64,000 nucleotides of DNA from Exiguobacterium flavidum (GTDB lineage Bacteria > Bacillota > Bacilli > Exiguobacteriales > Exiguobacteriaceae), in the NCBI RefSeq assembly GCF_003344535.1, contig NZ_QPKS01000008.1, positions 62,001 through 126,000 on the forward strand, read 5' to 3'. The notes under the pieces were generated by a model. The model searched no databases. It was not told where the DNA came from and worked only from the letters and a program-made list of their open reading frames with translations. Position numbers and translations under genes: made by a program. Positions 36,745-45,604 of the stretch are shown here, piece after piece. The stretch's first letter is position 1. Every line of letters starts with the position of its first letter.

Positions 36745-37665
36745 TTATTCTTTGACGGCACCAGCCGAGATGCTGCTGACGATGTACTTCGAGAGGAACA
36801 GGAACGCGATCATGATCGGCACGACCGAAATCGCGATACCGAGATAGAGCGAGCCGAGGTTCTCTGCGACTTGTGATCCCTTCAGGAAGCCCATCAGGAC
36901 AGGCAGCGTGTACTTCTCCGGTGAGAAGAGCAGGACGAGTGGCATCAGGTAGTTGTTCCACGATCCGATGAACGTAAAGATCGACATCGTCGCGATCGCA
37001 GGCATCATCATCGGAAGCGCGATCGTGTGGAAGATCCGCCATTCACTCGCGCCGTCGATTCGCGCCGCCTCGAGCAAGCTCGGGTGCATCACCGTCTGGA
37101 TGTACTGCCGGACGAAGAAGACGACGAACGGGCTCGCGATCGCAGGGACGATCAGCGGGATGAAGCTGTCGAGCAGGCCGAGGTTCTTGCTGAGCTCATA
37201 GAACCCGATCAGACCGAGTTGTCCCGGAACCATCATCATGACGAGCATGAAGACGAACAGGGCGTTCTTTCCTTTGAATTGATAGAAGGCGAACCCGAAC
37301 GCCGTCAGTGCTGAGAAATATCCTGACAGGAGCGTCACGAGCACCGAAATGATCAAGCTGTTCTTGAAGCCGGACCAGATGTTGACATAGTCGCTCAGGA
37401 CAGCGTAGTTCTCTGCGAGCGACGTCCCTGGCAAGAGCGAGAAGCCGGATAGGACTTCTTCGTTCGAACGGGTCGCGTTCGTCAGCATCATCAGGAAGGG
37501 AATGAAACAGATGATCGTCAGGACGATCAGCCCGGTGTAGATGACGCCTTTGCCGAACCAAGCGCGTTTCTCTGCTGGCGGCGTCGGTTGTTCCGGACGT
37601 CGTAGTTGGCGCTTCGGCTCCTCAGTCTGCGGGACGAGGCGCCGTGCTTCTGCGTTTTGTTCCAT
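36745..37665 (-). CDS. Carbohydrate ABC permease (MalG/LacG type)
   Basis: The product has 306 residues. After a polar N-terminus, six helices contain the ATP-binding-protein contact loop EAARIDGASEWRIFHTIALP (EAA-x3-G-x9-I-x-LP). It forms the membrane channel with the next gene. No ATPase gene is present in the locus, so a shared MsmX-like ATPase encoded elsewhere would be needed, as is usual in Bacillota. Confidence 0.88.
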   Translation of the reverse strand: MEQNAEARRLVPQTEEPKRQLRRPEQPTPPAEKRAWFGKGVIYTGLIVLTIICFIPFLMMLTNATRSNEEVLSGFSLLPGTSLAENYAVLSDYVNIWSGFKNSLIISVLVTLLSGYFSALTAFGFAFYQFKGKNALFVFMLVMMMVPGQLGLIGFYELSKNLGLLDSFIPLIVPAIASPFVVFFVRQYIQTVMHPSLLEAARIDGASEWRIFHTIALPMMMPAIATMSIFTFIGSWNNYLMPLVLLFSPEKYTLPVLMGFLKGSQVAENLGSLYLGIAISVVPIMIAFLFLSKYIVSSISAGAVKE

Positions 37666-37668
37666 CGG

Positions 37669-38568
37669 TCAAGCCCCCTTCTTTTCCGCCTGCTCTTTTC
37701 GGAACATCCCTTTGAAGATGACGATCGAAAAGACAAGCGTGATGATGAACAGTCCGTATGCGACAGCTGCCGCATAGCCGTAGTTGTTGTACTTGAATGC
37801 TTGGTTGTAGAGATAGAGCACCATCGTGTTCAGTGCGCCGTCCGGTGATCCGAGTCCATCCGTCAGGAGCATCGGCAGATCGAACAGCTGGAGACCACCG
37901 ATCAGTGACGTGATCATGATGTAGAGGAGAATCGGTTTCAAAAGCGGCAACGTGATACGTGAGAAAATCTGCCAACGAGTCGCCCCGTCGATCAAAGCCG
38001 CCTCGAAGTAATCCTTCGAGATGCCGGAAACACCGGCCATGACGACGATGAACGAGTGGCCGAACCACATCCATGTCAGGATGAGCGAAGCGGAAAGCTG
38101 GGCCGTCACCGGTTGTGTCAACCAGCTGATCGGCTCATCGATCAATCCGACCTTGAGCAACATCATGTTGAGCGATCCATGCTGCCAGTCGAGCAGGATG
38201 CCGAACAACAGCGCGACCGAGCTGATAGTGATCAGGTTCGGCAGGTAGAAGAAGGCCCGGAAGAAAGCGAGACCCTTCAGCTTGAGCTGCAAATCTGAGA
38301 ACAGGAGGGCGAGCATGAGAGCTCCGCCGATCTGCAACGCGAAGTTGACGCCCCAGATCTTGATCGTGTTGAAGAATGCCTCGATGAAGTAGCTGTCTCC
38401 GAGGAGGCGGGTATAGTTGGCGAGTCCGACGATCTGCTCCCCTTCCGCTCCCGAGTAGTTCGTGAAGCTGTAGTAGAGCGTCAAAAGAACAGGGTAGATG
38501 CTGAACGTCAAGAAGACGACCCAGAACGGCGCAATGAATACATAGCCATAGCGGTCTAGTTTTTTCAC
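37669..38568 (-). CDS. Carbohydrate ABC permease (MalF/LacF type)
   Basis: The product has 299 residues and six helices, with the EAA loop FEAALIDGATRWQIFSRITL. I place the start at the GTG at 38568, 8 bases after AAAGGAG; the in-frame ATG at 38586 precedes that site and would place it inside the gene. It ends 3 bp before the second permease begins. It opens KKLDRYGYVFIAPFWVVF as is typical of the family. Confidence 0.85.
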   Translation of the reverse strand: MKKLDRYGYVFIAPFWVVFLTFSIYPVLLTLYYSFTNYSGAEGEQIVGLANYTRLLGDSYFIEAFFNTIKIWGVNFALQIGGALMLALLFSDLQLKLKGLAFFRAFFYLPNLITISSVALLFGILLDWQHGSLNMMLLKVGLIDEPISWLTQPVTAQLSASLILTWMWFGHSFIVVMAGVSGISKDYFEAALIDGATRWQIFSRITLPLLKPILLYIMITSLIGGLQLFDLPMLLTDGLGSPDGALNTMVLYLYNQAFKYNNYGYAAAVAYGLFIITLVFSIVIFKGMFRKEQAEKKGA

Positions 38569-38592
38569 GAGTGATGCTCCTTTCATGAAACA

Positions 38593-38622
38593 AGGTGGCA
38601 GACAGAATGCTGCCTGCCACCT
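38593..38622 (-). promoter_or_regulatory. Intercistronic stem-loop between binding protein and permease
   Basis: AGGTGGCAG and CTGCCACCT make a 9-bp perfect stem with a 12-base loop and no T run. Such structures often stabilise the upstream mRNA so that the binding protein is made in excess over the permeases. Confidence 0.6.
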
Positions 38623-38633
38623 GTCAAAATTGC

Positions 38634-39938
38634 TTAGTTGTTAACCTTGATGTCTGGGTATGCGTTCTTGACTTTCTTATAGAACTCTTCGATCGCTTCA
38701 TCCTTCGACTTCTTGCCTTCTACATATTGAAGGACCGATGCGCCGTAGAGCGTATCAAGCTGTTGGTCGTACTTCGTGACGATACCAGGAGTGATTTTTT
38801 CTGCTTGGTCGAGGAAGAACTCATAGTTGTTCTGTCCGCCGAGGAACTCATCGCTGAAGTCAGATTTGATCTTGTCCGTAACTGGCGTGTAAGCAAGGAC
38901 GTCGCCTGTCTCTTTCGCCCAGTCAGTCAAGAACTCGTCGTCTTGTGTCATCATCTTGACGAAGTCATACGCGAGCTTCTGCTTCTTCGAATCCTTGTAG
39001 ACACCTAACCACGTTCCGCCCCAGAAGTACGGGCTTGGACCGCTCGTGACAGCCCAGTCGCCTGCCGTCGTCTTCGCGTTCTCTTTGAGGACGCTGTGCA
39101 GTCCCCAAGTCGGAAGGACGTACGAGAAGACTTGCGTCTCCGTCTGCTTGCCGTTTTCCTTGACCTTGATCGGCTTGTCCATGCCTTCGAACCAAGAAGG
39201 TGACCATTCAGGAGCGAGCGCCGTGTATTGTTTCGCACGCAGTTCCTTCGCGTAATCCATGTAGTCCTTCTTCTCTTGCGTCAGGACGAGCTCTTGGTTT
39301 TCGTTGACCCATGGTTGCGGGTTAGCGCCTTGCGAGAACCAGCGGATCGAGCCTTCATCCGGGAACATCTTGTAGCCTTTTTGCTTCATCTTTTCAGCGA
39401 CTTCGAAGACGCCGTCCATCGAACTCATCATGCTGCCGACTTCTTTCGGGTCATCCGTACCGAGTACTTCCTTCGCGAGGCTACGCTTGTAGTAGACGCC
39501 GCCTGGAGTCGTCTGCCATGAGAGTGCACGAACGTTTCCGTCCTTGTCCTTACCGAGGTCATAGACGTACGGGATATAGTTGTCCTTGATTTTGTCTGCA
39601 CCGAACTTGTCGTCAGACAGGTTCGCCCAGTAGCCTGCATCGACCCATTGCTTCAAGAAGGCGATCTCACCTGTGAAGATATCAGGTGCACCGACACCGC
39701 TCTCGAGTGCTGGTTTCAGCTTCGTCGGATAATCGGCGATCGGAACGATCGTCAGCTCGACTTTGACACCGTTCTTCTCTTCGAATTTCGTGATCGGTTT
39801 CTTCAGCTCGTCCGTGAACGACCAGATTTTGAGGACGTCGTCCTTCTTCTCAGTTGAACCTGAACTGTCTGAACATCCGCTAAGTACACCGGCAGCAAGC
39901 GTGCCGACCGTCATTACGCTAATTAGTTTTTTTCGCAT
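38634..39938 (-). CDS. Sugar ABC substrate-binding lipoprotein
   Basis: The product has 434 residues. It has a lipoprotein signal (MRKKLISVMTVGTLAAG then VLSGCSDSS, Cys at about 22). The mature part is family 1 solute-binding protein: VLKIWSFTDELKKPITKFEEK, PDIFTGEIAFLKQWVDAG and SGPSPYFWGGTWLGVYKDSK. It should capture oligosaccharides, probably laminari- or cello-type given the neighbours. It is the first gene of the operon and is read from a promoter with an exact LacI-type palindrome. Confidence 0.88.
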   Translation of the reverse strand: MRKKLISVMTVGTLAAGVLSGCSDSSGSTEKKDDVLKIWSFTDELKKPITKFEEKNGVKVELTIVPIADYPTKLKPALESGVGAPDIFTGEIAFLKQWVDAGYWANLSDDKFGADKIKDNYIPYVYDLGKDKDGNVRALSWQTTPGGVYYKRSLAKEVLGTDDPKEVGSMMSSMDGVFEVAEKMKQKGYKMFPDEGSIRWFSQGANPQPWVNENQELVLTQEKKDYMDYAKELRAKQYTALAPEWSPSWFEGMDKPIKVKENGKQTETQVFSYVLPTWGLHSVLKENAKTTAGDWAVTSGPSPYFWGGTWLGVYKDSKKQKLAYDFVKMMTQDDEFLTDWAKETGDVLAYTPVTDKIKSDFSDEFLGGQNNYEFFLDQAEKITPGIVTKYDQQLDTLYGASVLQYVEGKKSKDEAIEEFYKKVKNAYPDIKVNN

Positions 39939-40002
39939 GGGTTACCATCCTTTTCGTATGTTTTGATGATGTCGTGAACCTTGTTAATGCTTTCCGAAAA
40001 TA

Positions 40003-40018
40003 TCGAAAGCGCTTTCGG
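40003..40018 (-). promoter_or_regulatory. LacI-type operator of the sugar operon
   Basis: The core CGAAAGCGCTTTCG is a perfect palindrome, with TTTCC and GGAAA extending outward symmetrically. A TATAAT box at 40043-40048 (minus strand) puts the site just after the transcription start. The same core occurs at the LacI gene's own promoter. It also resembles a CcpA cre site. Confidence 0.75.
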
Positions 40019-40065
40019 AAACTTTCGAAAAAAGAGCCGAATATTATATTCGGTGGGATTGGTTC

Positions 40066-40121
40066 ATTTCGAAACCGCTCTCGCTCCTCATCGCAATCAA
40101 GTGCGAGAGCGATTTCGAAAT
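40066..40121 (-). terminator. Long inverted repeat after the LacI gene
   Basis: ATTTCGAAACCGCTCTCGC and its near-complement (18 of 19 pairs) flank an 18-base loop. It follows the LacI stop but lacks a T run, and its arms carry TTTCGAAA, so it could be a weak terminator or an upstream regulatory structure for the sugar operon. Confidence 0.5.
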
Positions 40122-40127
40122 CTTATT

Positions 40128-41141
40128 TCATCTTGCGAGCGGCGCGCAGGAATCTCGGACGATCAACTCGACCGGAATCACTTCTGTCACAGCCGTCCGT
40201 TTCTTCTGTTCGATCTGCTCGATCAGGACGTCAGCGGCCTTCTTCCCGATTGCGTCCGTATCTTGGCGGATCGTCGTCAACTTCGGTGTGATGTACTTGA
40301 CCATCTCGATATCATCATATCCGATGACCGAGATGTCTTCCGGCACTTTCAGACCCGCTTCATGGATCGCTTCGATCGCACCGATCGCCATCTGGTCCCC
40401 TGCCGCGAACACGGCAGTCGGACGATCTTCGAGCGCGAGCAAGCGCCGCATCGCAGTCTTTCCGCCGTCGACTGAGAAGAATCCTCCATCGACGATGTAG
40501 CCGTCCGGTGTCGGCAACGAAAGTCTCGCCATCGCCTGCTTGAAGCCGTCGACGCGTGCAAGTCCCGCGTCTGTCGTTCCGTCACCTGCGATATGAGCGA
40601 TTTTGCGGTGCCCAAGGCCATACAGATAGTCGACAGCGAGCCTTCCGCCTGCGATGTTGTCGGAAAAGACGACGCTGCAGTTCTCCGTGTCCATGTCGAC
40701 GACGACGATTGGAATCGAGCTCCGAATCAGTGTCTGGACCTGTTCATCCATCTGGTCCGAGCAGATGACGACGATACCGTCGACCGCCCGGTGCTTGAAG
40801 TGCTCGAGATAGCTCATGTCACGGTTTCTGAGATTGCGTGACGCGAAGATCAAATCATATCCTTGCTGCTCGGTCGCTTGACGGAAGCTCTCGATGATGG
40901 CATTGAAGAATGGATGCTTCATCCCTACTTCGTTCGCTTCCGCGAACATGACGCCGATCGTCCAAGACTTTTTCGTCGACAGCGACTGCGCGTGCGCGTT
41001 TGGCAAGTATCCCATATCAGAAGCGGCCTGAAGGATTTTCGCCCTCGTCTTCTCACTGACATCCGAATAGTTGTTGAGCGCCTTTGAAACTGTCGTGATT
41101 GAAAATCCAGTCACTTTCGCTAAGTCGTATATCGTACCCAT
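40128..41141 (-). CDS. LacI-family repressor of the beta-glucan operon
   Basis: The product has 337 residues. The N-terminal helix-turn-helix reads IYDLAKVTGFSITTVSKALN, followed by the hinge GYLPNAHAQSL and a periplasmic-binding-like sugar domain (IGVMFAEANEVG, VDGIVVICSD, ISVIGYDDIEM). The frame stays open far upstream to 41471, but that part is non-coding; the ATG at 41141 is the family start and lies after a good promoter and operator. It very probably represses both itself and the importer operon. Confidence 0.88.
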   Translation of the reverse strand: MGTIYDLAKVTGFSITTVSKALNNYSDVSEKTRAKILQAASDMGYLPNAHAQSLSTKKSWTIGVMFAEANEVGMKHPFFNAIIESFRQATEQQGYDLIFASRNLRNRDMSYLEHFKHRAVDGIVVICSDQMDEQVQTLIRSSIPIVVVDMDTENCSVVFSDNIAGGRLAVDYLYGLGHRKIAHIAGDGTTDAGLARVDGFKQAMARLSLPTPDGYIVDGGFFSVDGGKTAMRRLLALEDRPTAVFAAGDQMAIGAIEAIHEAGLKVPEDISVIGYDDIEMVKYITPKLTTIRQDTDAIGKKAADVLIEQIEQKKRTAVTEVIPVELIVRDSCAPLAR

Positions 41142-41159
41142 TTCATTGAACCCCATTTC

Positions 41160-41177
41160 ATCGAAAGCGCTTTCGAT
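41160..41177 (-). promoter_or_regulatory. LacI-type autoregulatory operator
   Basis: ATCGAAAGCGCTTTCGAT is an 18-bp perfect palindrome located right at the expected transcription start of the repressor gene. It shares its 14-bp core with the site at 40003. Confidence 0.8.
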
Positions 41178-41183
41178 AAATTT

Positions 41184-41212
41184 AGTATAGAAGTTCTCCT
41201 CCGAGGAATCAA
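41184..41212 (-). promoter_or_regulatory. Promoter of the LacI gene
   Basis: The minus strand reads TTGATT (41207-41212), 17 bp, TATACT (41184-41189), a near-consensus SigA promoter. Confidence 0.75.
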
Positions 41213-41345
41213 CCTTTTTTTGAAACCGCTTCCTAAAAAATGCTGTTTCTTTTTTCCTCTTCACGGAATCGACATATTCCGTCCCTTCCGAAACAGGGTA
41301 TAGGGTAGATGAAGCATTTCCCTTCAAAGCAAAGGAGTGATGAGG

Positions 41346-43892
41346 ATGGACTACTGGAGCATGCCTGCCGATCAAGTCGTGGAACAACTTGGCACCCGCC
41401 GCTCCGGTCTGACGGAGGAGGAGGCCGCCTCGCGTCTGCAGACTTATGGAGCGAATATCATCCGGGAGCAAAAGCGGACGACACGTCTCTCTCTGCTACT
41501 CAGTCAATTCAAGAACCCGATCATCGTCATCCTCCTCATCGCGACGCTCATCTCGGCCGGGACAGGTGAATGGATCGACGCGACGATCATCTTCGTCATC
41601 ATCCTCGCAAGCGCAACGCTCAGCTTCTTTCAGGAACACAGGGCAAGCCGTGCGATTGAGGAGTTGCGGGCGAAGGTCCAGACGAAGTCGCATGTGTTGA
41701 GGAATGGGAGCGAGAAGGACGTCCCTTCGAGCGATGTCGTCCCCGGCGACATCGTCCTCCTCTCAATCGGCAGTCTCATCCCTGCTGACGGTCTGATTCT
41801 CTCGAGCACGGACTTCTACGTCAACCAGTCGATCCTGACCGGAGAGTCACTCCTCTCCCAAAAATCTGCCGGCATCCTGCCCGCTTCTTCCAGTGTCGAG
41901 GAACGGACGAACTGCGTCTTCACCGGAACGAACGTCCATAGCGGCAATGCTGTCATGATCGCCCTTCAAACAGGAAGAACGACCGTATTCGGTCAGATTG
42001 CGGAAAAACTGCAACTTCGACCACCGGAGACGGAATTCGAGTCCGGCCTTCGCCATTTCGGCTATTTGCTCACGCGGATGATGCTCATCCTGACCCTTGC
42101 TGTCTTCGCGATCAACATCTTCGTCGATCGCCCCGTCATCGATGCTCTTCTCTTCTCCGTCGCCGTCGCCGTCGGCCTGACGCCGCAACTCCTCTCTGCC
42201 ATCGTCAGCATCACCCTCTCGAACGGATCGCGTATGATGGCGAAGGAAGGGGTGATCGTCAGACGCCTGAATTCAATCGAGAACTTCGGGAGCATGGACA
42301 TCCTCTGCACGGATAAGACGGGCACGCTGACGGAAGGTGTCGTCCGCTTGAGCGGAGCTCTCGATTCAGACGGACGTCCTTCCGATTCCGTCTTCCGCCT
42401 CGCTTTCATCAACGCCTCCCTTCAGAACGCCCTCGCGAACTCACTTGACAAGACGATCGTCGCGGAGCGCCCACTCGACTTGAGGGGCGTGACGAAGCGC
42501 GAGGAGATTCCGTTCGACTTCACGCGCAAGCGGCTCAGCCTCGTCGTCGAGGAGGAGGGTGTATTGACACTGATCACGAAGGGAGCCTTCCACCCCATAC
42601 TGTCAGCCTGCAGCCACATCGCCGCCAATGACGGAATCCGCCCGATCGATCTGGCGGAAAGCGCGGTGCTCGAAGCCCGGTACACGGCTTGGGGCAACGA
42701 AGGGATTCGCGTCCTCGGCGTCGCATCGAAAACGGTCGGTCTGAAGAACGATTATACGACGGCCGACGAGGCGGACTTGACGTTTCAAGGCTTCCTTCTG
42801 TTCTCGGACCAGCCGAAGGAGGACGCCGACGAGACGATCGCAGCCCTCGCGCGAAGCGGTGTCTCGCTCTGCGTCATCAGCGGCGACAACAAGCTCGTCG
42901 CCCTGCACACTGCGAAAGCCGTCGGACTCGACGTCAAGGGCGTCCTGACCGGCGGCGACTTGATCAAGATGAACGATGAAGCGCTCTGGTACAATGTCGA
43001 GACGACGAACGTCTTCGCCGAGGTCGATCCGAACCAGAAGGAGCGAATCCTGCTCGCGTTCAAGAAGAACGGTCACGTCGTCGGTTACCTCGGCGACGGC
43101 ATCAATGACGTCCCCGCCCTGCATGCCGCGGACGTCAGCATCTCCGTCGACACCGCCGTCGACGTCGCGAAGGAGTCGGCCGACTTCGTCCTGCTCGAGA
43201 AAAATCTCGATGTGTTGAACCGGGGAATCATTCTCGGCCGGACGACGTTCGCAAATACGCTCAAGTACATCATGATCACGACGAGCGCAAACTTCGGAAA
43301 TATGTTCAGCATGGTCGGCGTCTCACTGTTCCTCCCGTTCCTGCCTCTCCTGCCGAAGCAGATTCTGATGATCAATTTTCTAAGCGATTTCCCAGCCATC
43401 ACGATCGCGAGCGATGCCGTCGACGAGGAGATACTCGAGACACCGCGGCGCTGGGACATCAAGGAGATTCAGCGCTTCATGATCGTCTTCGGTCTCATCA
43501 GCTCCGTCTTCGACTATCTGACGTTCGCCGTCCTCTTCTTTTTCTTCAAGGCATACGATGCGACCTTCCAGAGTGCCTGGTTCACTTTCTCAGTTCTGAC
43601 TGAGCTCCTGCTGCTCCTCGTCATGCGGACACGTAAACCGTTCTACAAAAGCCGTCCTGCACGTCCGCTCCTTTATTCGACCATCATCATCTTTTTGCTT
43701 ACGCTGCTCCTTCCCTACCTGCCCGTCTATACGATTTTGCGGCTCGAACCGGTCCGCCTGCCTGTCATCCTCTCCTTGTTCGGTCTCCTCGGCGGCTATG
43801 TCATCATGACGGAGATCGGAAAGCATTACTTCTTCAAGAAGGTGTCGACACGTTCATACAGCACTGGACATGAAACGAGACAGCGGGATTAA
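41346..43892 (+). CDS. Magnesium-translocating-type P-type ATPase
   Basis: The product has 848 residues. It contains LTGESLLSQKSAG, the phosphorylation motif CTDKTGTLTEG, VISGDNKLVA and GYLGDGINDVPALHAADVSI. The order and the YVNQSILTGES and GMSxxNFGNMFS-like segment (SANFGNMFSMVGVSLF) match P3B magnesium importers of the MgtA group. The TM4 motif reads VGLTPQLL where classic MgtA has TPEM, so ion choice is not certain. No magnesium riboswitch is visible in the short leader. The start at 41346 lies 8 bases after AAAGGAG. Confidence 0.8.
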   Translation: MDYWSMPADQVVEQLGTRRSGLTEEEAASRLQTYGANIIREQKRTTRLSLLLSQFKNPIIVILLIATLISAGTGEWIDATIIFVIILASATLSFFQEHRASRAIEELRAKVQTKSHVLRNGSEKDVPSSDVVPGDIVLLSIGSLIPADGLILSSTDFYVNQSILTGESLLSQKSAGILPASSSVEERTNCVFTGTNVHSGNAVMIALQTGRTTVFGQIAEKLQLRPPETEFESGLRHFGYLLTRMMLILTLAVFAINIFVDRPVIDALLFSVAVAVGLTPQLLSAIVSITLSNGSRMMAKEGVIVRRLNSIENFGSMDILCTDKTGTLTEGVVRLSGALDSDGRPSDSVFRLAFINASLQNALANSLDKTIVAERPLDLRGVTKREEIPFDFTRKRLSLVVEEEGVLTLITKGAFHPILSACSHIAANDGIRPIDLAESAVLEARYTAWGNEGIRVLGVASKTVGLKNDYTTADEADLTFQGFLLFSDQPKEDADETIAALARSGVSLCVISGDNKLVALHTAKAVGLDVKGVLTGGDLIKMNDEALWYNVETTNVFAEVDPNQKERILLAFKKNGHVVGYLGDGINDVPALHAADVSISVDTAVDVAKESADFVLLEKNLDVLNRGIILGRTTFANTLKYIMITTSANFGNMFSMVGVSLFLPFLPLLPKQILMINFLSDFPAITIASDAVDEEILETPRRWDIKEIQRFMIVFGLISSVFDYLTFAVLFFFFKAYDATFQSAWFTFSVLTELLLLLVMRTRKPFYKSRPARPLLYSTIIIFLLTLLLPYLPVYTILRLEPVRLPVILSLFGLLGGYVIMTEIGKHYFFKKVSTRSYSTGHETRQRD

Positions 43893-43908
43893 AGTCCGCT
43901 GCCTCGTT
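43874..43908. terminator. Hairpin around the P-ATPase stop codon
   Basis: AACGAGACAGCGG and CCGCTGCCTCGTT pair with one mismatch. There is no clear T run, so it may be a weak bidirectional terminator between two convergent genes. Confidence 0.5.
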
Positions 43909-43931
43909 CGCTCCATCCTGTTGTTTCCTTC

Positions 43932-45581
43932 TCAATGCACAAGTTCGAGCACACTGATTCCCCGCTCGATCAATTGCGCGCGTTCGGCAGACGTCGCCTT
44001 CAGGCGCTCGAGGTCGAGCAGCAGGCTTTCCCGCTCCGCCTTGTCCTCCGTCAGCTCGAGCAGCTCGAGCCGAAGCAACCATGCCTCAGGCAGACTCGAC
44101 AGCGCCACGTCGATCAGCTCGGACAGCCGCTGCGCGTCGATTTCCCCTTCCCGCATCTCGCGGACCGCGGCGAACAACGGGTCGGCAGGCGTCAACGGCC
44201 GTTCGATCCGCTCGAAGACGACCTCTTCCGGAATCACCTTCAGTTCCTCGACGTCCGTCCCCGGGAAGGCGGAGATGATCTGTCCAGCAATCAGGTCGAG
44301 TTGGTCGAACCGCTCGATGCCGTCAGCCGTCTCAAGTATGGCATCGACGAGCGTGACGATCGCCCGCTTGCCGTCGATCTCCTGGACCTCGCTGATGCGA
44401 CCGCGGAGCGCAAGTCCCGCTTCGACCCAGTCGAGCGTCTCATCGAAACGGACCTGTGCGAGCACCTCGTTCAGCCCCTCACCGTGGAGCAATGTAAATC
44501 CTTCCGGATGCGAAGCGTGTCCCTGGCCTTCGATGACCCGGCCGTTCGCCGCAAGTGCGACCGGTCCCTTGAGACGGACACGCCGGAGCGTCCCGAATTC
44601 CTCGAGCGTATCCGGCGCACCGACGAGCGAGACGCCGCTGTCGAAGACGAGCGTCGACAAGGCCCCGGAGTCGACGGCCTTGCGCAAGCCGTGATCGCCG
44701 CCGCGCGCGAATGCCATCGTCGAAGCGTACTGTTCGAGCGCCTCCCGCAGCTGTTCGAACGACTCACAGACGAACAATTCCTTCTGCATGTTCGTCACGT
44801 CGTGCTTCGTCGCGAGCGCCTTCTCGAGCGAGAACGGGTGCTTGACGACAGCTTCCGTCAGGCAGTGCCGGCTTTCGCCGACCGACGAGAGCAATCCCGC
44901 CCCGTAGATTTGCGGTGCGTCGAGGTCGCCAATCAGCCCGAACTCGACCGTCCACCAGAACAGGCGCGAAATCTCGTTCGATTCCGAGATGCCCTGCACA
45001 TGCGTCCGTGCCTCGGCGAGCTCGAGTTCCGCCTGCGCGATATCGCCTGGCGTCGAGAACGGGCTCTCCTTGACGACCGTCAATTTTTTCAGTGCACGGA
45101 AGACGGCGTGCTCCGCCCGGTGCGAGAACGATTTCGCACCGATCTCACCGAAGCGGCGGACGAATTCCGCGTAGACCGGGTTCATCAGGATCGGTGCATG
45201 CCCGGCCGCCTCATGTAGGATGTCCGGCGCCGGCGTGTAGAGGATGTTGTCGACTTTCCGGATGTCGGTCGCGATCGGCAGAAGGCCGTGCCCCTGGAAG
45301 TCGAAGAAGGCGACGCCCGGAATCAATCCGTCGACGGCGACCGTCCCCCAGCCGCCCCGGCTCAAGTTCGCCGTCATCTCGCGGACGTCCGGGATCCGCT
45401 CCGTGCTGATGCCGGAAGCCTTCAGCCCTTCGAGGTAAGCAGGATGCGCCGTATGTTGCAACGTATGGAGATTGAGCCGCATGACGTACCGCCAGACCGC
45501 GTGATCCGTCGGCGTGTAGTCTTCGTAGTGCTGCGGTGCGACGTGCGGTTTCAGATGACTTGGAATGATCGGTGTTGACAT
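43932..45581 (-). CDS. Phenylalanine-4-hydroxylase (aromatic amino acid hydroxylase), long form
   Basis: The product has 549 residues. The N-terminal ~290 form the catalytic domain. Iron ligands are in PDILHEAAGHAPIL (two His) and in FWWTVEFGLIG (Glu), and NLSRGGWGTVAVDGLIPG and GESRHCLTEAV are also conserved. It hydroxylates phenylalanine to tyrosine with O2 and a tetrahydropterin. The C-terminal ~250 residues are an extra region known in Bacillota homologues, with no motif I recognise. The ATG at 45581 follows AAAAGGAGG; an IS605-like right-end hairpin lies only a few bases further upstream. Confidence 0.88.
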   Translation of the reverse strand: MSTPIIPSHLKPHVAPQHYEDYTPTDHAVWRYVMRLNLHTLQHTAHPAYLEGLKASGISTERIPDVREMTANLSRGGWGTVAVDGLIPGVAFFDFQGHGLLPIATDIRKVDNILYTPAPDILHEAAGHAPILMNPVYAEFVRRFGEIGAKSFSHRAEHAVFRALKKLTVVKESPFSTPGDIAQAELELAEARTHVQGISESNEISRLFWWTVEFGLIGDLDAPQIYGAGLLSSVGESRHCLTEAVVKHPFSLEKALATKHDVTNMQKELFVCESFEQLREALEQYASTMAFARGGDHGLRKAVDSGALSTLVFDSGVSLVGAPDTLEEFGTLRRVRLKGPVALAANGRVIEGQGHASHPEGFTLLHGEGLNEVLAQVRFDETLDWVEAGLALRGRISEVQEIDGKRAIVTLVDAILETADGIERFDQLDLIAGQIISAFPGTDVEELKVIPEEVVFERIERPLTPADPLFAAVREMREGEIDAQRLSELIDVALSSLPEAWLLRLELLELTEDKAERESLLLDLERLKATSAERAQLIERGISVLELVH

Positions 45582-45604
45582 GGAAGTTCCTCCTTTTGAT
45601 CAGC

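Noticed and set aside
41213-41345. Magnesium riboswitch before the P-ATPase
   Set aside because: The leader is too short and shows none of the expected long paired helices.
41142-41471. Extended N-terminus of the LacI protein
   Set aside because: It would cross the promoter and operator, and the sequence is the reverse of the P-ATPase start; the family begins at MGTIYDLAKV.
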